Shown: piece by piece, positions 32,842 to 41,896 of the stretch
How positions within the stretch are numbered: the first letter of the stretch is position 1
How the letters are laid out: each line of letters opens with the position of its first letter
NCBI GenBank assembly: GCA_023664955.1
Contig: JAMPEV010000002.1
Coordinates: 46,509-110,508, forward strand
DNA: 64,000 nucleotides
Origin: Duncaniella sp.
GTDB lineage: Bacteria > Bacteroidota > Bacteroidia > Bacteroidales > Muribaculaceae
Reading direction: 5' to 3'
Position numbers and translations under genes: made by a program
Notes under the pieces: model-generated
Seen by the model: the letters and a program-made list of their open reading frames with translations, nothing else
The model's database searches: none
Told to the model about the DNA's origin: nothing

Positions 32842-34521
32842 TCAATAGAGAGACGAGGTGGCAACTTCGCGTTCGCCAAATTCGTATGCCACAGGGGCAT
32901 CTGAGAGTTTGGGGTTGCGGATGAGGTCAACATCGCTGAAGGGGAGGAGAAGGTGAGCGACTGTCGCAGTGGCCACTGAAGTACCGTCGCCGGTCTTAAC
33001 ATACTGGCAAGGTTCACTTTCGTCCCATTCATAACCGGCGTTGCGTTCCTGATTGTTGAGGTAGTTAACCACTTCCTGCTGCTGGTAGTAACTACGGCGC
33101 ACGAGGTCATACCAATAGAGTCCTTCGTAAGCCAACTCGATACGGCGTTCGTAGTGGATATCCTGATATGAGATTGAGTTCTTTGCAGGCATACCGGCAC
33201 GGGTACGTACACGGTTAAAATAGTCGAGGGCTGTGGCATCAGAGGTAGATGGGTTATTGCCAAGAATTGCCTCTGCGAGGTTGAGGTAAACTTCAGCGAG
33301 ACGCATCATATAGGTGTTGACACCTGATGACTGCTGGTAACTCTGACCGTTGTCATCGAGCTTGCCGATCACATGTTTCACCACATTGCACTTGTTGTCA
33401 TAACCCGACTCAGTGACATTATAGGTATAGCCGCCATTCTTTGAATTGAGCTGCGGATAATACTCACCTACGGTAGCGATAGTGGCATGACGGCGGATGC
33501 GGTCGGCCGGATCGTATGTGCGAACGATGTCATATGAAGCGTAAGTAGCATTACCCCAGTTAGTTTCACCAACCATAGTTGACCAGCTGAAGAAAGCAGA
33601 GATGGAGTTAGTACCACCCCAACCCACTGCGTCGGTAGAACCTGCAAGCCACTGTAGTTGGAACACTGACTCGGAGTTGTTGTTCCATGTCTTTACTGCG
33701 AAAAGGTCACCATAGTTGGGAAGCAACTGGTAAGGTCCTTCGATACATTTCAAGGCTGATTTGCGGGCGAGATCGAGGTAATACGGGTTTCGCTGACCGC
33801 GGTTGAAATCGGTGGCAATGTTATTCCCATCGTAAGCACCCTCAGTGGTAAGACCTGCCATTGAAAGATAGATGCGTGAAAGTATGCCATAGGCACTATA
33901 GCAAGTTACACGACCGGGGTTGGCTTGTGTCTTGGAGAGGTTGGCGGCTGCATATTCGAGGTCGCGGATGGCAAATTCCATCACATCGGTGAGGCGGTGA
34001 GCAGGAGTGACTGGTGTCTTTTGCTGCTCCTTGGTGTCAGTGTATATAATACCGCGTCCCCATACAGAACCGATATACCAGTAGGCGAGACCGCGCATGA
34101 AACGAGCTTCGGCTGTGCCCTGGATTTTAGCATCATCGGTTACAGCTGAACCGCATTTATCGCGTAGGTTGTTAATCACATTGTTAGTCTGTGCCACTAC
34201 AGAGTAGAAAGATCCCCACGCATCCTCCAATCCTGGAGATAGAGAGTTTTCTGTAAAGTTGGTATAGGGATAGATATAGTCGCTCCAACGAGCTGTGAGG
34301 TTGTTGCTTCGACCATCTCCCACACTATAGTAAAACTTACCGTTGAATGAGTTCCACACATAATTGTAGAGAGGCGATGTGGCCTGAGAGACAGCATCGT
34401 TGCTGTCAAAGAACAGATCCTCATTGGCCTGGTAGGTATTCTTCTGCTCAAGGAAGTCAGAACATGATGACATGGCCACCATGCCTGCCAAGGCTGTAAA
34501 GATTAATATCTTGTGTTTCAT
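32842..34521 (-). CDS. SusD/RagB-type outer-membrane lipoprotein (xylan locus)
   Basis: A SusD-like lid protein that captures oligosaccharide and closes over the SusC barrel. From the ATG at 34521 it has 559 residues and the lipoprotein signal MKHKILIFTALAGMVAMSSC; the earlier ATG at 34602 runs into the susC end and lacks a signal. Family features are the SDFLEQKN start, the helical TPR-like core (RFMRGLAYWYIGSVWG, AYGILSRIYLSMAG), and the late segments YMMRLAEVYLNLAEAIL, YFNRVRTRAGMP and YERRIELAYEGLYWYDLVR. It lies 19 bases after susC, so the two should form one transporter. Confidence 0.96.
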   Translation of the reverse strand: MKHKILIFTALAGMVAMSSCSDFLEQKNTYQANEDLFFDSNDAVSQATSPLYNYVWNSFNGKFYYSVGDGRSNNLTARWSDYIYPYTNFTENSLSPGLEDAWGSFYSVVAQTNNVINNLRDKCGSAVTDDAKIQGTAEARFMRGLAYWYIGSVWGRGIIYTDTKEQQKTPVTPAHRLTDVMEFAIRDLEYAAANLSKTQANPGRVTCYSAYGILSRIYLSMAGLTTEGAYDGNNIATDFNRGQRNPYYLDLARKSALKCIEGPYQLLPNYGDLFAVKTWNNNSESVFQLQWLAGSTDAVGWGGTNSISAFFSWSTMVGETNWGNATYASYDIVRTYDPADRIRRHATIATVGEYYPQLNSKNGGYTYNVTESGYDNKCNVVKHVIGKLDDNGQSYQQSSGVNTYMMRLAEVYLNLAEAILGNNPSTSDATALDYFNRVRTRAGMPAKNSISYQDIHYERRIELAYEGLYWYDLVRRSYYQQQEVVNYLNNQERNAGYEWDESEPCQYVKTGDGTSVATATVAHLLLPFSDVDLIRNPKLSDAPVAYEFGEREVATSSLY

Positions 34522-34540
34522 TGTGATATTCTGGTTAAAG

Positions 34541-37500
34541 TTAGAATGATACATTAAGACCGAAGGTGTAGATACGTGGAGTTGGGTAACGTCCGTAGTC
34601 AAGACCGGTCATGAGAGCGTCGCCATACATTGCGCCGACTTCGGGGTCAAGACCGTCATACTTGGTCCATGTGTGGAGATTTTGGATGTTCATATACACG
34701 CGCAGATTCTCAAGGAAGCATTTACGCACCCATGCACGGGGGAGAGTGTAGCCAAGTGAAATATTCTGCAAGCGGATGTAAGAAGCGTCCTCGATAAGGC
34801 GATCGGAGATGCGGGTGTAGTTAGAGTTGGCATCTGAACGCTGCACGGCGGGCATCAAAGTTGAGGTCGCGTTGATAATGTGGAGGTTACGGAAGTCATC
34901 ATCGGGACCATTAGGGTCTATCTTGCCAATTACTGCGTAGTTAAGCGCGGATTTCAGGATATTGCTGTTCTGGCGCGGGTCCTCAATGGCATAGCGGGTG
35001 AGGTTGAGGGCCTTGTTACCGTAGCTGCCTGAGAAGAAGATTGTGAGATCGATGCCTTTCCATGAGAATGTGTTACCGAAACCGAAGGTGAATTTTGGTT
35101 CAGGGTTGCCGATATAAGTACAGTCCTGAGCGTTGATTACGCCGTCGCCGTTGATATCCTCGAAGATGTAGTCACCAAGCCAAGTTGAGTTCTGCCCGAT
35201 AACGTTGCCTTCAGGGATTGCTACTTGTTTAAGTTGTCCATTGGCATCGTGATAGTAGAAGTCAGTTGGCTCATCGAAGCGGCCGATCACTCTGTAACCC
35301 CAGAACTGACCGATAGGCTGATCAACTGCTGTACGAGTTACGATGAAGTTATTAGAGCTCGGCTGGTATGATTTGTCGAGAGTGGCTGTTTCAGTGTCGA
35401 GTGAACGCACTTTGTTGCGGTTGAGGCCAAACACTACGTTTGTGGTCCACTGGAAATCGCTGGTTACTATGTTAGTAGTATTGAGTGTAAGTTCGACACC
35501 CTTGTTTTCGAGTGAGCCTATGTTCATCCATGGATTGGACGCCGCACCTTGTCCCACAGATCCGAGATATGCGGGGTTCTGAATCTGCAGAAGGAGGTTT
35601 TTAGTTTTTTTGTAGTATACGTCGGCTACGAGCTCGATTCGGTTGTCAAGGAAGCCGAGGTCAAGACCGAAGTTCCATGAATGGGTAGTTTCCCAAGTCA
35701 AATCAGGGTTGGGAGTATTGCCGGTGAGTACACCTGTGCCCCAAGGAGTAGTTTTGAAGCTAAGGAGAGCGATAGTGGCCCACTGGTCAACATTCTGATT
35801 ACCTGTGGCACCCCAACCGGCACGCACCTTGGCGTTGTTAAGCCAGGTGAGATCGTTGAGGAAACTTTCCTGTGATGCACGCCATGCTAAAGCTACTGAC
35901 GGGAACCAGCCCCACCGCTTTTCGCTGGCAAACTTGGATGACCCGTCACGGCGGATAGTAGCTGTAATGAGGTATCGGTCATCGTAGGAATAGAATGCGC
36001 GTCCGAAGTATGAGAGAAGTGAGTTGTAGAATTTGTAACCTGTTGTAGTCGAGGTTGTGATATCGCCGGCTGAGAGGTCGGGAGTGGTGTTGGAGAGGAA
36101 TCCTGAAGCTGTGCCTACTTGTGTCTCCCAGTTGTAGTGGCTCATTTCTTGACCGATCATGGCATTAACGGAGTGTACTTTATTGAATGTCATATTGTAG
36201 GTCAAGATGTTGCGCCACGACCAATATTTGGTGTTGGTCTTTGTCCACTTTGAGGTGCGAGTATCTTGAGTCTTGATACCAAACTGATAGTCTGGCTGGT
36301 AATAATAGTAGTTGTTGTAGTTCCAGTCGCCTGACACTTCAGTTTTGAGAGTGAGACCCTTATAAAGAGTAGCTTCGAGGTATGTATTGAAGCGGAAGTT
36401 TGTCTTGCGGTTATTGTTGGTGATGATGTCGGCAAGGCCCACGGGGTTGTCAGGCATCCACACATCTTCCGGACCGTCGAATGTGCCGTCGGGCGAAGTG
36501 ACAGCCACAGTCGGCTGCTGACGAAGCGCGCTCATAATGGTGTTCTTGTCAGTGCCGACTTCTTGCTTAGTTTCAGAGAATGAGAAGTTAATCCCACCCC
36601 TAAGCCATGACTTTATTTGTGTGTCGATATTCGAACGAAGTGACAGACGTCGGAAACCTGAGCCAAGAGCGATACCGTCCTGGTTGAGATAACCGCCGGA
36701 GAAAGCGTAAGTAGTCTTCTCGTTACCGCCTGACACTGAGAGGTTGTGGCTGGTCATGAATGCTTTCTTAAAGAGCTCGTCCTGCCAGTCAGTACCTTCG
36801 CCAAGCGCGTCGGGATTTACGAATGCGCTTGAGGGGTCGAGGAGATTGAGTTCCAGTGCGCGGTAGTTATGGTGACGGGCATATTCCTGAAGGTTGAGCA
36901 TATCATACTTTTTGGGCATCTCTTGCCATCCCACATAGCCGTCATAGGTCACTGTGGCATTTCCCGCCTGACCGCGCTTGGTGGTAATCATGATAACACC
37001 GTTAGATGCGCGTGAACCGTAGATCGCAGTAGCTGAGGCATCCTTAAGGATATCCATTGACACGATGTCGGAGGGGTTGATTGCGCTTAGGGGGTTGGAT
37101 GACTCATCGTCAGTGGCTGAGTCGATTACCACACCGTCAATCACGAAGATAGGCTGGTTGGTGGCATTCAGTGAGTTTATACCACGGATGCGGATTGATG
37201 TTGACGCACCCGGAGTACCGGAGTTAGCCTGAATCTGCACACCGGCAGCTCGGCCTTGAAGCACCTGGTCGATACTTGTGGGGATTGATTTCTTGATGGC
37301 GGCATCGTTAACTGACACTACAGAACCTGTCATGTCAGAACGTTTCATCTGACCATACCCTACCACCACTACCTCGTCGAGCAACTCAGAGTTCTCTTTA
37401 AGGGTGATTGTGATGTGAGTCCGGCCTTCAACCGCCACTGTTTGGGTATTATAACCCACATAGGAAACTACGAGTGTGGCGTTTTTGGGAACACTGAGCT

Positions 37501-37693
37501 TGAAATTACCGTCGACATCGGTAGCTATGCCGTTGGCAGCTCCTTTCTGTTGTACTGTGGCTCCGATGAGTGGATCGCCCGCCTCATCGAGCACAGTTCC
37601 CGTCACTGTGATGTTCTGGGAGAATGCCCATAGTGGGGTCATGCAGACCAAAAGTAGCACTATGGACCTTAGATAATGAACTGTGCACTTCAT
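34541..37693 (-). CDS. SusC/RagA-type TonB-dependent transporter (xylan locus)
   Basis: A 1050-residue outer-membrane receptor that imports xylo-oligosaccharides with TonB energy. Signal peptide about 1-25; carboxypeptidase-regulatory-like domain (about 27-110, ITVTGTVLDEAGDPLIGATV to HITITLKENSELLDEVVVVGYG); plug domain (about 115-230, IDQVLQGRAAGVQIQANSG, SIRIRGINSLNA, ILKDASATAIYGSRASNGVIMITTKRG); and a 22-strand barrel ending in YTFGLNVSF with a C-terminal Phe. It is the first gene of the ten-gene xylan operon. Two possible -7 boxes and a direct repeat are upstream. Confidence 0.97.
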   Translation of the reverse strand: MKCTVHYLRSIVLLLVCMTPLWAFSQNITVTGTVLDEAGDPLIGATVQQKGAANGIATDVDGNFKLSVPKNATLVVSYVGYNTQTVAVEGRTHITITLKENSELLDEVVVVGYGQMKRSDMTGSVVSVNDAAIKKSIPTSIDQVLQGRAAGVQIQANSGTPGASTSIRIRGINSLNATNQPIFVIDGVVIDSATDDESSNPLSAINPSDIVSMDILKDASATAIYGSRASNGVIMITTKRGQAGNATVTYDGYVGWQEMPKKYDMLNLQEYARHHNYRALELNLLDPSSAFVNPDALGEGTDWQDELFKKAFMTSHNLSVSGGNEKTTYAFSGGYLNQDGIALGSGFRRLSLRSNIDTQIKSWLRGGINFSFSETKQEVGTDKNTIMSALRQQPTVAVTSPDGTFDGPEDVWMPDNPVGLADIITNNNRKTNFRFNTYLEATLYKGLTLKTEVSGDWNYNNYYYYQPDYQFGIKTQDTRTSKWTKTNTKYWSWRNILTYNMTFNKVHSVNAMIGQEMSHYNWETQVGTASGFLSNTTPDLSAGDITTSTTTGYKFYNSLLSYFGRAFYSYDDRYLITATIRRDGSSKFASEKRWGWFPSVALAWRASQESFLNDLTWLNNAKVRAGWGATGNQNVDQWATIALLSFKTTPWGTGVLTGNTPNPDLTWETTHSWNFGLDLGFLDNRIELVADVYYKKTKNLLLQIQNPAYLGSVGQGAASNPWMNIGSLENKGVELTLNTTNIVTSDFQWTTNVVFGLNRNKVRSLDTETATLDKSYQPSSNNFIVTRTAVDQPIGQFWGYRVIGRFDEPTDFYYHDANGQLKQVAIPEGNVIGQNSTWLGDYIFEDINGDGVINAQDCTYIGNPEPKFTFGFGNTFSWKGIDLTIFFSGSYGNKALNLTRYAIEDPRQNSNILKSALNYAVIGKIDPNGPDDDFRNLHIINATSTLMPAVQRSDANSNYTRISDRLIEDASYIRLQNISLGYTLPRAWVRKCFLENLRVYMNIQNLHTWTKYDGLDPEVGAMYGDALMTGLDYGRYPTPRIYTFGLNVSF

Positions 37694-37784
37694 GAAAAAA
37701 TGATAGTTTTTTGGTTTTAAGGTAGTTCTTGGTTTGTGGTATATTTTGTATATTTTGGTAGAATATAAGGTCGAATTAAAGTGG

Positions 37785-37792
37785 CAAATTTA
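37785..37792 (-). promoter_or_regulatory. proximal -7 element of susC (xylan locus)
   Basis: Minus-strand TAAATTTG matches TAnnTTTG; start near 37777, leader of about 85 bases. There is no TTTG at the -33 distance, which would fit an activator-dependent promoter. Confidence 0.4.
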
Positions 37793-37857
37793 GGTTTGCG
37801 TTATAATTCTTTGAGATTACTATATAGATTTGTAAGCCCTTAAAATACTAAGAGCAG

Positions 37858-37888
37858 CAAATTTAAAGATTTTATTTTAATTTACAAC
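37858..37888 (-). promoter_or_regulatory. distal promoter of susC (xylan locus)
   Basis: Minus-strand GTTG (37888-37885) and TAAATTTG (37865-37858) with 19 bases between the TTG and the -7 box. Start near 37851, leader of about 158 bases. It may be an alternative to the proximal element. Confidence 0.4.
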
Positions 37889-37912
37889 AAATTTTAACGT
37901 TAAATTTTAACG
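37889..37912. repeat. 11-bp direct repeat upstream of susC
   Basis: aaattttaacg occurs at 37889-37899 and 37902-37912, a 13-base period, with the palindrome TTAACGTTAA-like centre between. It lies just above the distal -7/-33 boxes and could be a binding site for the missing regulator of the xylan locus. Confidence 0.4.
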
Positions 37913-37926
37913 ATGTCCCCGAATTG

Positions 37927-39837
37927 TCAACAACGGTTAACTATATTAAAGATTTTATCGCCCTCTAATTTGAGTTTGCCGGTATCAGCAAGCTCTCTAA
38001 CTATTTCTATAACTTTATCTTGAGAGTGACCGGTTTGTGCTATAATATCTTTTAAGGTTCTTCCTTCCGGATGAGAAGTAAGGTACATTACACTTTCAAT
38101 GACAACTTCTTTGTCGAACTTCCTTAAATCTGATTTTTTTGCGGTGCGGCATATGTCACATTTACCACATGTGCAATCCGGTTTTTCGCCAAAGTAGCGT
38201 AGCATGGTGTTAACACGACACCCAGATGTGCCGAACGCAAACTGCTTCATGGCGTTTACACGGTGTTCCATCCGTTCACGCTGCCGCTCATATACCTCAA
38301 GTGGAATGATGAGATGCTTGGGGAGTTCGCGAGATGTAGTATATATTATATAAGGTGTGGTTTTGCGGGGAATGTAATGGATTGCATGAAGGCGAGTGAG
38401 AAACAGTAACGATTGATACACTGCTTCTGATGAGAGTCTCAGGTCGTGAGCTATCATCACTTCGTTAATATAAACGTAGTCGGCAAAGAGCCCCGTGTAG
38501 TTTCTTAGCACATATTGAAACACTTCTTCAGTAGTGGCATCAAGGTCGAGGGAATATAGTTCCTCCTTCCTCATTATCACCATAAGCCGGGAGCGAGATG
38601 TGGTTTCCTCCACATATTCTATATATCCTGACCTGGTAAGTAGCGCGAGTGCGTTCTGCGTGGGCACTGGCGGGAGATCGAACGTGTGGCAGAATAGATT
38701 GAAATTGAATTCGTAGACTTGGTTATAACCTTCTCCCACTGCGACATTTAGGAAATTTCCGGCTAATTCGTATACTCGGCGCATAAACTCTTTATCGGGA
38801 AAGCTTTCGGTGACTCGCCGTGTAAGTGTAGCTTTATCGTGCTTGGAGGTGATTACCACGGCATAAGCTTCGAGACCGTCACGTCCGGCACGCCCGGCTT
38901 CCTGATAGTATTCTTCGAGTGAGGAGGGAAGATCGTAATGAACCACTACCCTTACATCCGGTTTGTCGATACCCATGCCGAAAGCATTAGTCGCCACCAT
39001 CACTCTCACTTGGTCTGATTTCCAGCGGTTTTGTTTTTCGTCCTTATCTTCAGGTTGCAGTCCGGCATGGTAGAAGTCGGCTGAGATTCCCTCGCGGTTG
39101 AGCATTTCGGCAATCTCACGAGTGCGTTTGCGGGAACGGACATATACTATAGAACATCCGTGGGTGCCACGTAGTACTTTAAGTAGCGTATTATCTTTAA
39201 AATCAGCATACCGCACCACATAGGAAAGATTTCGCCGGGTGAAACTCTTGGTGAACACCTTTCCATTCTTAAAATTGAGTTTCCCCATAATATCGGCTGC
39301 GACATCAGGAGTGGCTGAGGCAGTAAGTGCCAAAACCGGCACATTTTCCCCGGTAAGTTCTCTAAGTCTTGCGATTTTGAGATACGATGGACGGAAATCG
39401 TAGCCCCACTGTGATATACAATGTGCTTCATCAACGACAATAAGTGAGATTTTTAATGTCCGCAGTTCGGCGATAAATCTTTCGTTCTGAAGTCGTTCGG
39501 GCGAAATATATACGATTTTCGCTTTGCCAATCCTACAGCGGGTTAGCCCTAAGTCAACTTCGCGACGTGAGAGTGCGGCATGGAAATACACAGCACGTAT
39601 ACCATGGTCACGCAGATTGTCAACTTGGTCCTTCATGAGCGAAATGAGAGGGGTCACTACGAGGGTGAGCCCCGGGAGAATCATCGCCGGCACTTGGAAT
39701 GTGATAGACTTGCCGCCCCCGGTGGGGAGCAGCCCGAGCGTGTCGCTGCCTTGAAGCACAGACTCTATGATGTCGAGTTGAAGCGGACGGAATGAGTCGT
39801 AACCCCAGTATTTCCGCAGTACCTCTACCGGCGTCAT
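37927..39837 (-). CDS. recQ: RecQ-family ATP-dependent DNA helicase
   Basis: A 3'-5' superfamily 2 helicase for recombination and fork repair. The start at 39837 gives 636 residues beginning MTPVEVLRKYWGYDSFRPLQ (the Q motif), and its ATG overlaps the recJ stop as ATGA. Motif I LLPTGGGKSITFQ, motif II VVDEAHCISQWGYDFRPSY, motif VI QEAGRAGRDG, and the zinc-binding part of the RQC domain CRVNTMLRYFGEKPDCTCGKCDIC are all present. The C-terminus is a second winged-helix-like segment (VIESVMYLTSHPEGRTLKDI), not a clear HRDC. It is coupled to recJ, and RecQ with RecJ process DNA ends together. Confidence 0.95.
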   Translation of the reverse strand: MTPVEVLRKYWGYDSFRPLQLDIIESVLQGSDTLGLLPTGGGKSITFQVPAMILPGLTLVVTPLISLMKDQVDNLRDHGIRAVYFHAALSRREVDLGLTRCRIGKAKIVYISPERLQNERFIAELRTLKISLIVVDEAHCISQWGYDFRPSYLKIARLRELTGENVPVLALTASATPDVAADIMGKLNFKNGKVFTKSFTRRNLSYVVRYADFKDNTLLKVLRGTHGCSIVYVRSRKRTREIAEMLNREGISADFYHAGLQPEDKDEKQNRWKSDQVRVMVATNAFGMGIDKPDVRVVVHYDLPSSLEEYYQEAGRAGRDGLEAYAVVITSKHDKATLTRRVTESFPDKEFMRRVYELAGNFLNVAVGEGYNQVYEFNFNLFCHTFDLPPVPTQNALALLTRSGYIEYVEETTSRSRLMVIMRKEELYSLDLDATTEEVFQYVLRNYTGLFADYVYINEVMIAHDLRLSSEAVYQSLLFLTRLHAIHYIPRKTTPYIIYTTSRELPKHLIIPLEVYERQRERMEHRVNAMKQFAFGTSGCRVNTMLRYFGEKPDCTCGKCDICRTAKKSDLRKFDKEVVIESVMYLTSHPEGRTLKDIIAQTGHSQDKVIEIVRELADTGKLKLEGDKIFNIVNRC

Positions 39838-41555
39838 TCGAGGTGTATCTCCTTGATAAACAGCTGGACTGATGATGAGCCCTTGCGCTTGTTCTCCTCG
39901 ATGGTGTAGCAAATACTAAAACGCTTGCGGGCATGGATGTGCTCAAAGAGGTGAGCACTGTTGAATGCGATGCCGTTTATCACCTTGCCACATGTGTCGT
40001 CGACGAGTTCGAGTTTAATGTGCTCGTTGTGGTGCCCGACAAGTTTGCTTGTTCCGAAATCAATCACTCCACGAGTGCAGAACACCGGCTTGTTATTGCC
40101 TGGTCCGAAGGGGTTGAATTGGCGCAGCAGACTGAGGAATTCGGGGGTGATTTCCGCAAATGTGAGGTAGGCGTCGATATCCAGGAGAGGCGTGAGCTGT
40201 TCAGGCGTAATGTTGTCGGCCACGTATTGCTCGAATCGGCGGGTAAATTCGGGGATATTTTCCTCTTTAAGCGACAACCCGACGGCGTAGGTGTGGCCAC
40301 CGAAATTTTCCAAAAGGTCACGGACCGAGTCCACCGCCTTGTATACGTCAAATCCCTGCACCGAGCGTGACGACCCTGTTGCAAGCCCGTTGGAGAAAGT
40401 GAGCACTACGGAAGGCTTGTAATACAGTTCAGTGAGCCGTGAGGCTACAATGCCTATTATGCCCTTGTGCCAGTTTTTGTTGTAGATTACGATTGACTTT
40501 TTGTCTGAATCCACTTCACCCCTCTCCTCGAGGATTGTGTTGGCTTCATCGGTAATCTGCTTGTCGAGTTCTTTACGGTCCTGATTGTAGCGGTCAATTT
40601 CTTTTGCTCGGGCGAAGGCGTCGGCCACATCTCGGGACACCAATAAATCTACCGCTTCCTTGCCACTTTGCATACGCCCGGAGGCATTGATGCGCGGTCC
40701 GATTTTGAATATAACATCGCTGATGGTTATTTCCCGGTTGCCGAGTCCGCATATCTTTATGATGGCACGCAGACCCATGTTTGGATTGGAGTTAAGTCGC
40801 TTTAAACCATGGTAGGTCATAATACGGTTTTCGCCCACCATCGGAACGATGTCGGCGGCTATTGACACAGCCACCAGGTCGAGCATCCCCTCCAGGTCAG
40901 AAGATCCGAGTCCGTTGGAGATGGCAAAAGCCTGCATAAACTTATATCCTACACCGCAACCCGACAGGTGGGGACACGGGTAGGTGGAGCCTTCAAGCTT
41001 CGGATTGAGTATTGCCACGGCGGGTGGTAGAGTCTCGTCGGGCATGTGATGGTCACAGATTATGAAATCGATACCCAGCGTGCGCGCGTATTCGATTTCG
41101 TCGGTAGCCTTGATTCCGCAATCAAGGATGATGATGAGTTTGACCCCTTGACGGGCGGCCATCTCAACGGTAGCTCTTGATATGCCATATCCGTCCTCAT
41201 ACCTTGTGGGTATGTTGTACTCTATGTTAGAGTAGTAGTTGAGGAGGTATTTGTAGACCAAGGCCACGGCGGTGGTGCCGTCGACATCATAGTCTCCATA
41301 TACCATAATCCTCTCCTTTAAGCCCATGGCACGGTTAAGCCTGTTGACAGCCTTGTCCATGTCGGGCATAAGGAACGGGTCGTGCATATCGTTCAGTGAA
41401 GGGTGAAAAAACTTCTCGGCCTCCTCCACGGAACTTATGCCCCGCTGAACTAACAGCTCACTAATCGGAGGCACCCCGGCATAGCGTTTGGCCAGCCCGG
41501 ATTCCTTTTCTTGCTCGTCGGATGTAAGGGGACAGTAATTCCATTTACTTGTCAT
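39834..41555 (-). CDS. recJ: single-stranded-DNA-specific exonuclease RecJ
   Basis: RecJ degrades single-stranded DNA 5'-3' and works with RecQ in gap repair and recombination. The 573 residues show the DHH-family metal motifs: VYGDYDVDGTTAVALVY, LIIILDCGI, FIICDHHMPDE, and DHHA1 GRINASGRMQSG, VASRLTELYYKPSVVL and NFGGHTYAVGLSL, followed by the OB-like C-terminal domain. Length is the family norm. Its stop overlaps the recQ start. A TAAATTTG box at 41673-41680 lies 118 bases upstream. Confidence 0.96.
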   Translation of the reverse strand: MTSKWNYCPLTSDEQEKESGLAKRYAGVPPISELLVQRGISSVEEAEKFFHPSLNDMHDPFLMPDMDKAVNRLNRAMGLKERIMVYGDYDVDGTTAVALVYKYLLNYYSNIEYNIPTRYEDGYGISRATVEMAARQGVKLIIILDCGIKATDEIEYARTLGIDFIICDHHMPDETLPPAVAILNPKLEGSTYPCPHLSGCGVGYKFMQAFAISNGLGSSDLEGMLDLVAVSIAADIVPMVGENRIMTYHGLKRLNSNPNMGLRAIIKICGLGNREITISDVIFKIGPRINASGRMQSGKEAVDLLVSRDVADAFARAKEIDRYNQDRKELDKQITDEANTILEERGEVDSDKKSIVIYNKNWHKGIIGIVASRLTELYYKPSVVLTFSNGLATGSSRSVQGFDVYKAVDSVRDLLENFGGHTYAVGLSLKEENIPEFTRRFEQYVADNITPEQLTPLLDIDAYLTFAEITPEFLSLLRQFNPFGPGNNKPVFCTRGVIDFGTSKLVGHHNEHIKLELVDDTCGKVINGIAFNSAHLFEHIHARKRFSICYTIEENKRKGSSSVQLFIKEIHLE

Positions 41556-41672
41556 TTATGTTGTTTCTTTTTTTATTTCAAAAAGATAGGGGTGGGGAGG
41601 ATGCGCCGAGGGTATATGGCGTATCTCAGAGAAGCATAATGTGCGACGATTGCATACGTACACATTCATGTG

Positions 41673-41680
41673 CAAATTTA
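41673..41680 (-). promoter_or_regulatory. -7 element of recJ-recQ
   Basis: Minus-strand TAAATTTG, a full TAnnTTTG match; start near 41665, leader of about 110 bases. The -33 region reads TTTA rather than TTTG. Confidence 0.45.
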
Positions 41681-41778
41681 AGAATAATTCCGGTAAAATT
41701 TATTATAACAAATGTTATTAAGCGTTAATGCCGGTGATTTTTTCTCCTTATCCTTTGATCAAGATTGATACAGCTAAA

Positions 41779-41820
41779 GACGCACCTCCTGACATAGCCC
41801 CGAAGGAGCGACAGTGCGTC
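41779..41820. terminator. hairpin in the recJ-mscS gap
   Basis: gacgcac (41779-41785) pairs with gtgcgtc (41814-41820), with an inner ctcct/aggag stem. It is the main structure in the 341-base gap between recJ and the mscS stop. The following bases are acttctttt on the plus strand and TTTAGC on the minus strand, so it is at best a weak terminator for mscS. The rest of the gap is AT-rich with the recJ promoter; I see no gene in it. Confidence 0.4.
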
Positions 41821-41896
41821 ACTTCTTTTACTGCTTCAGATTACGATGGGACGATGCATTGATCATTTCGAATTTCTCAATTCTCAACCTCATATC

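Noticed and set aside
37927-37940. Phage-defence island idea from the recQ and recJ helicase/nuclease pair
   Set aside because: Both proteins match the full housekeeping RecQ and RecJ families with normal motifs; no defence partner genes beside them.
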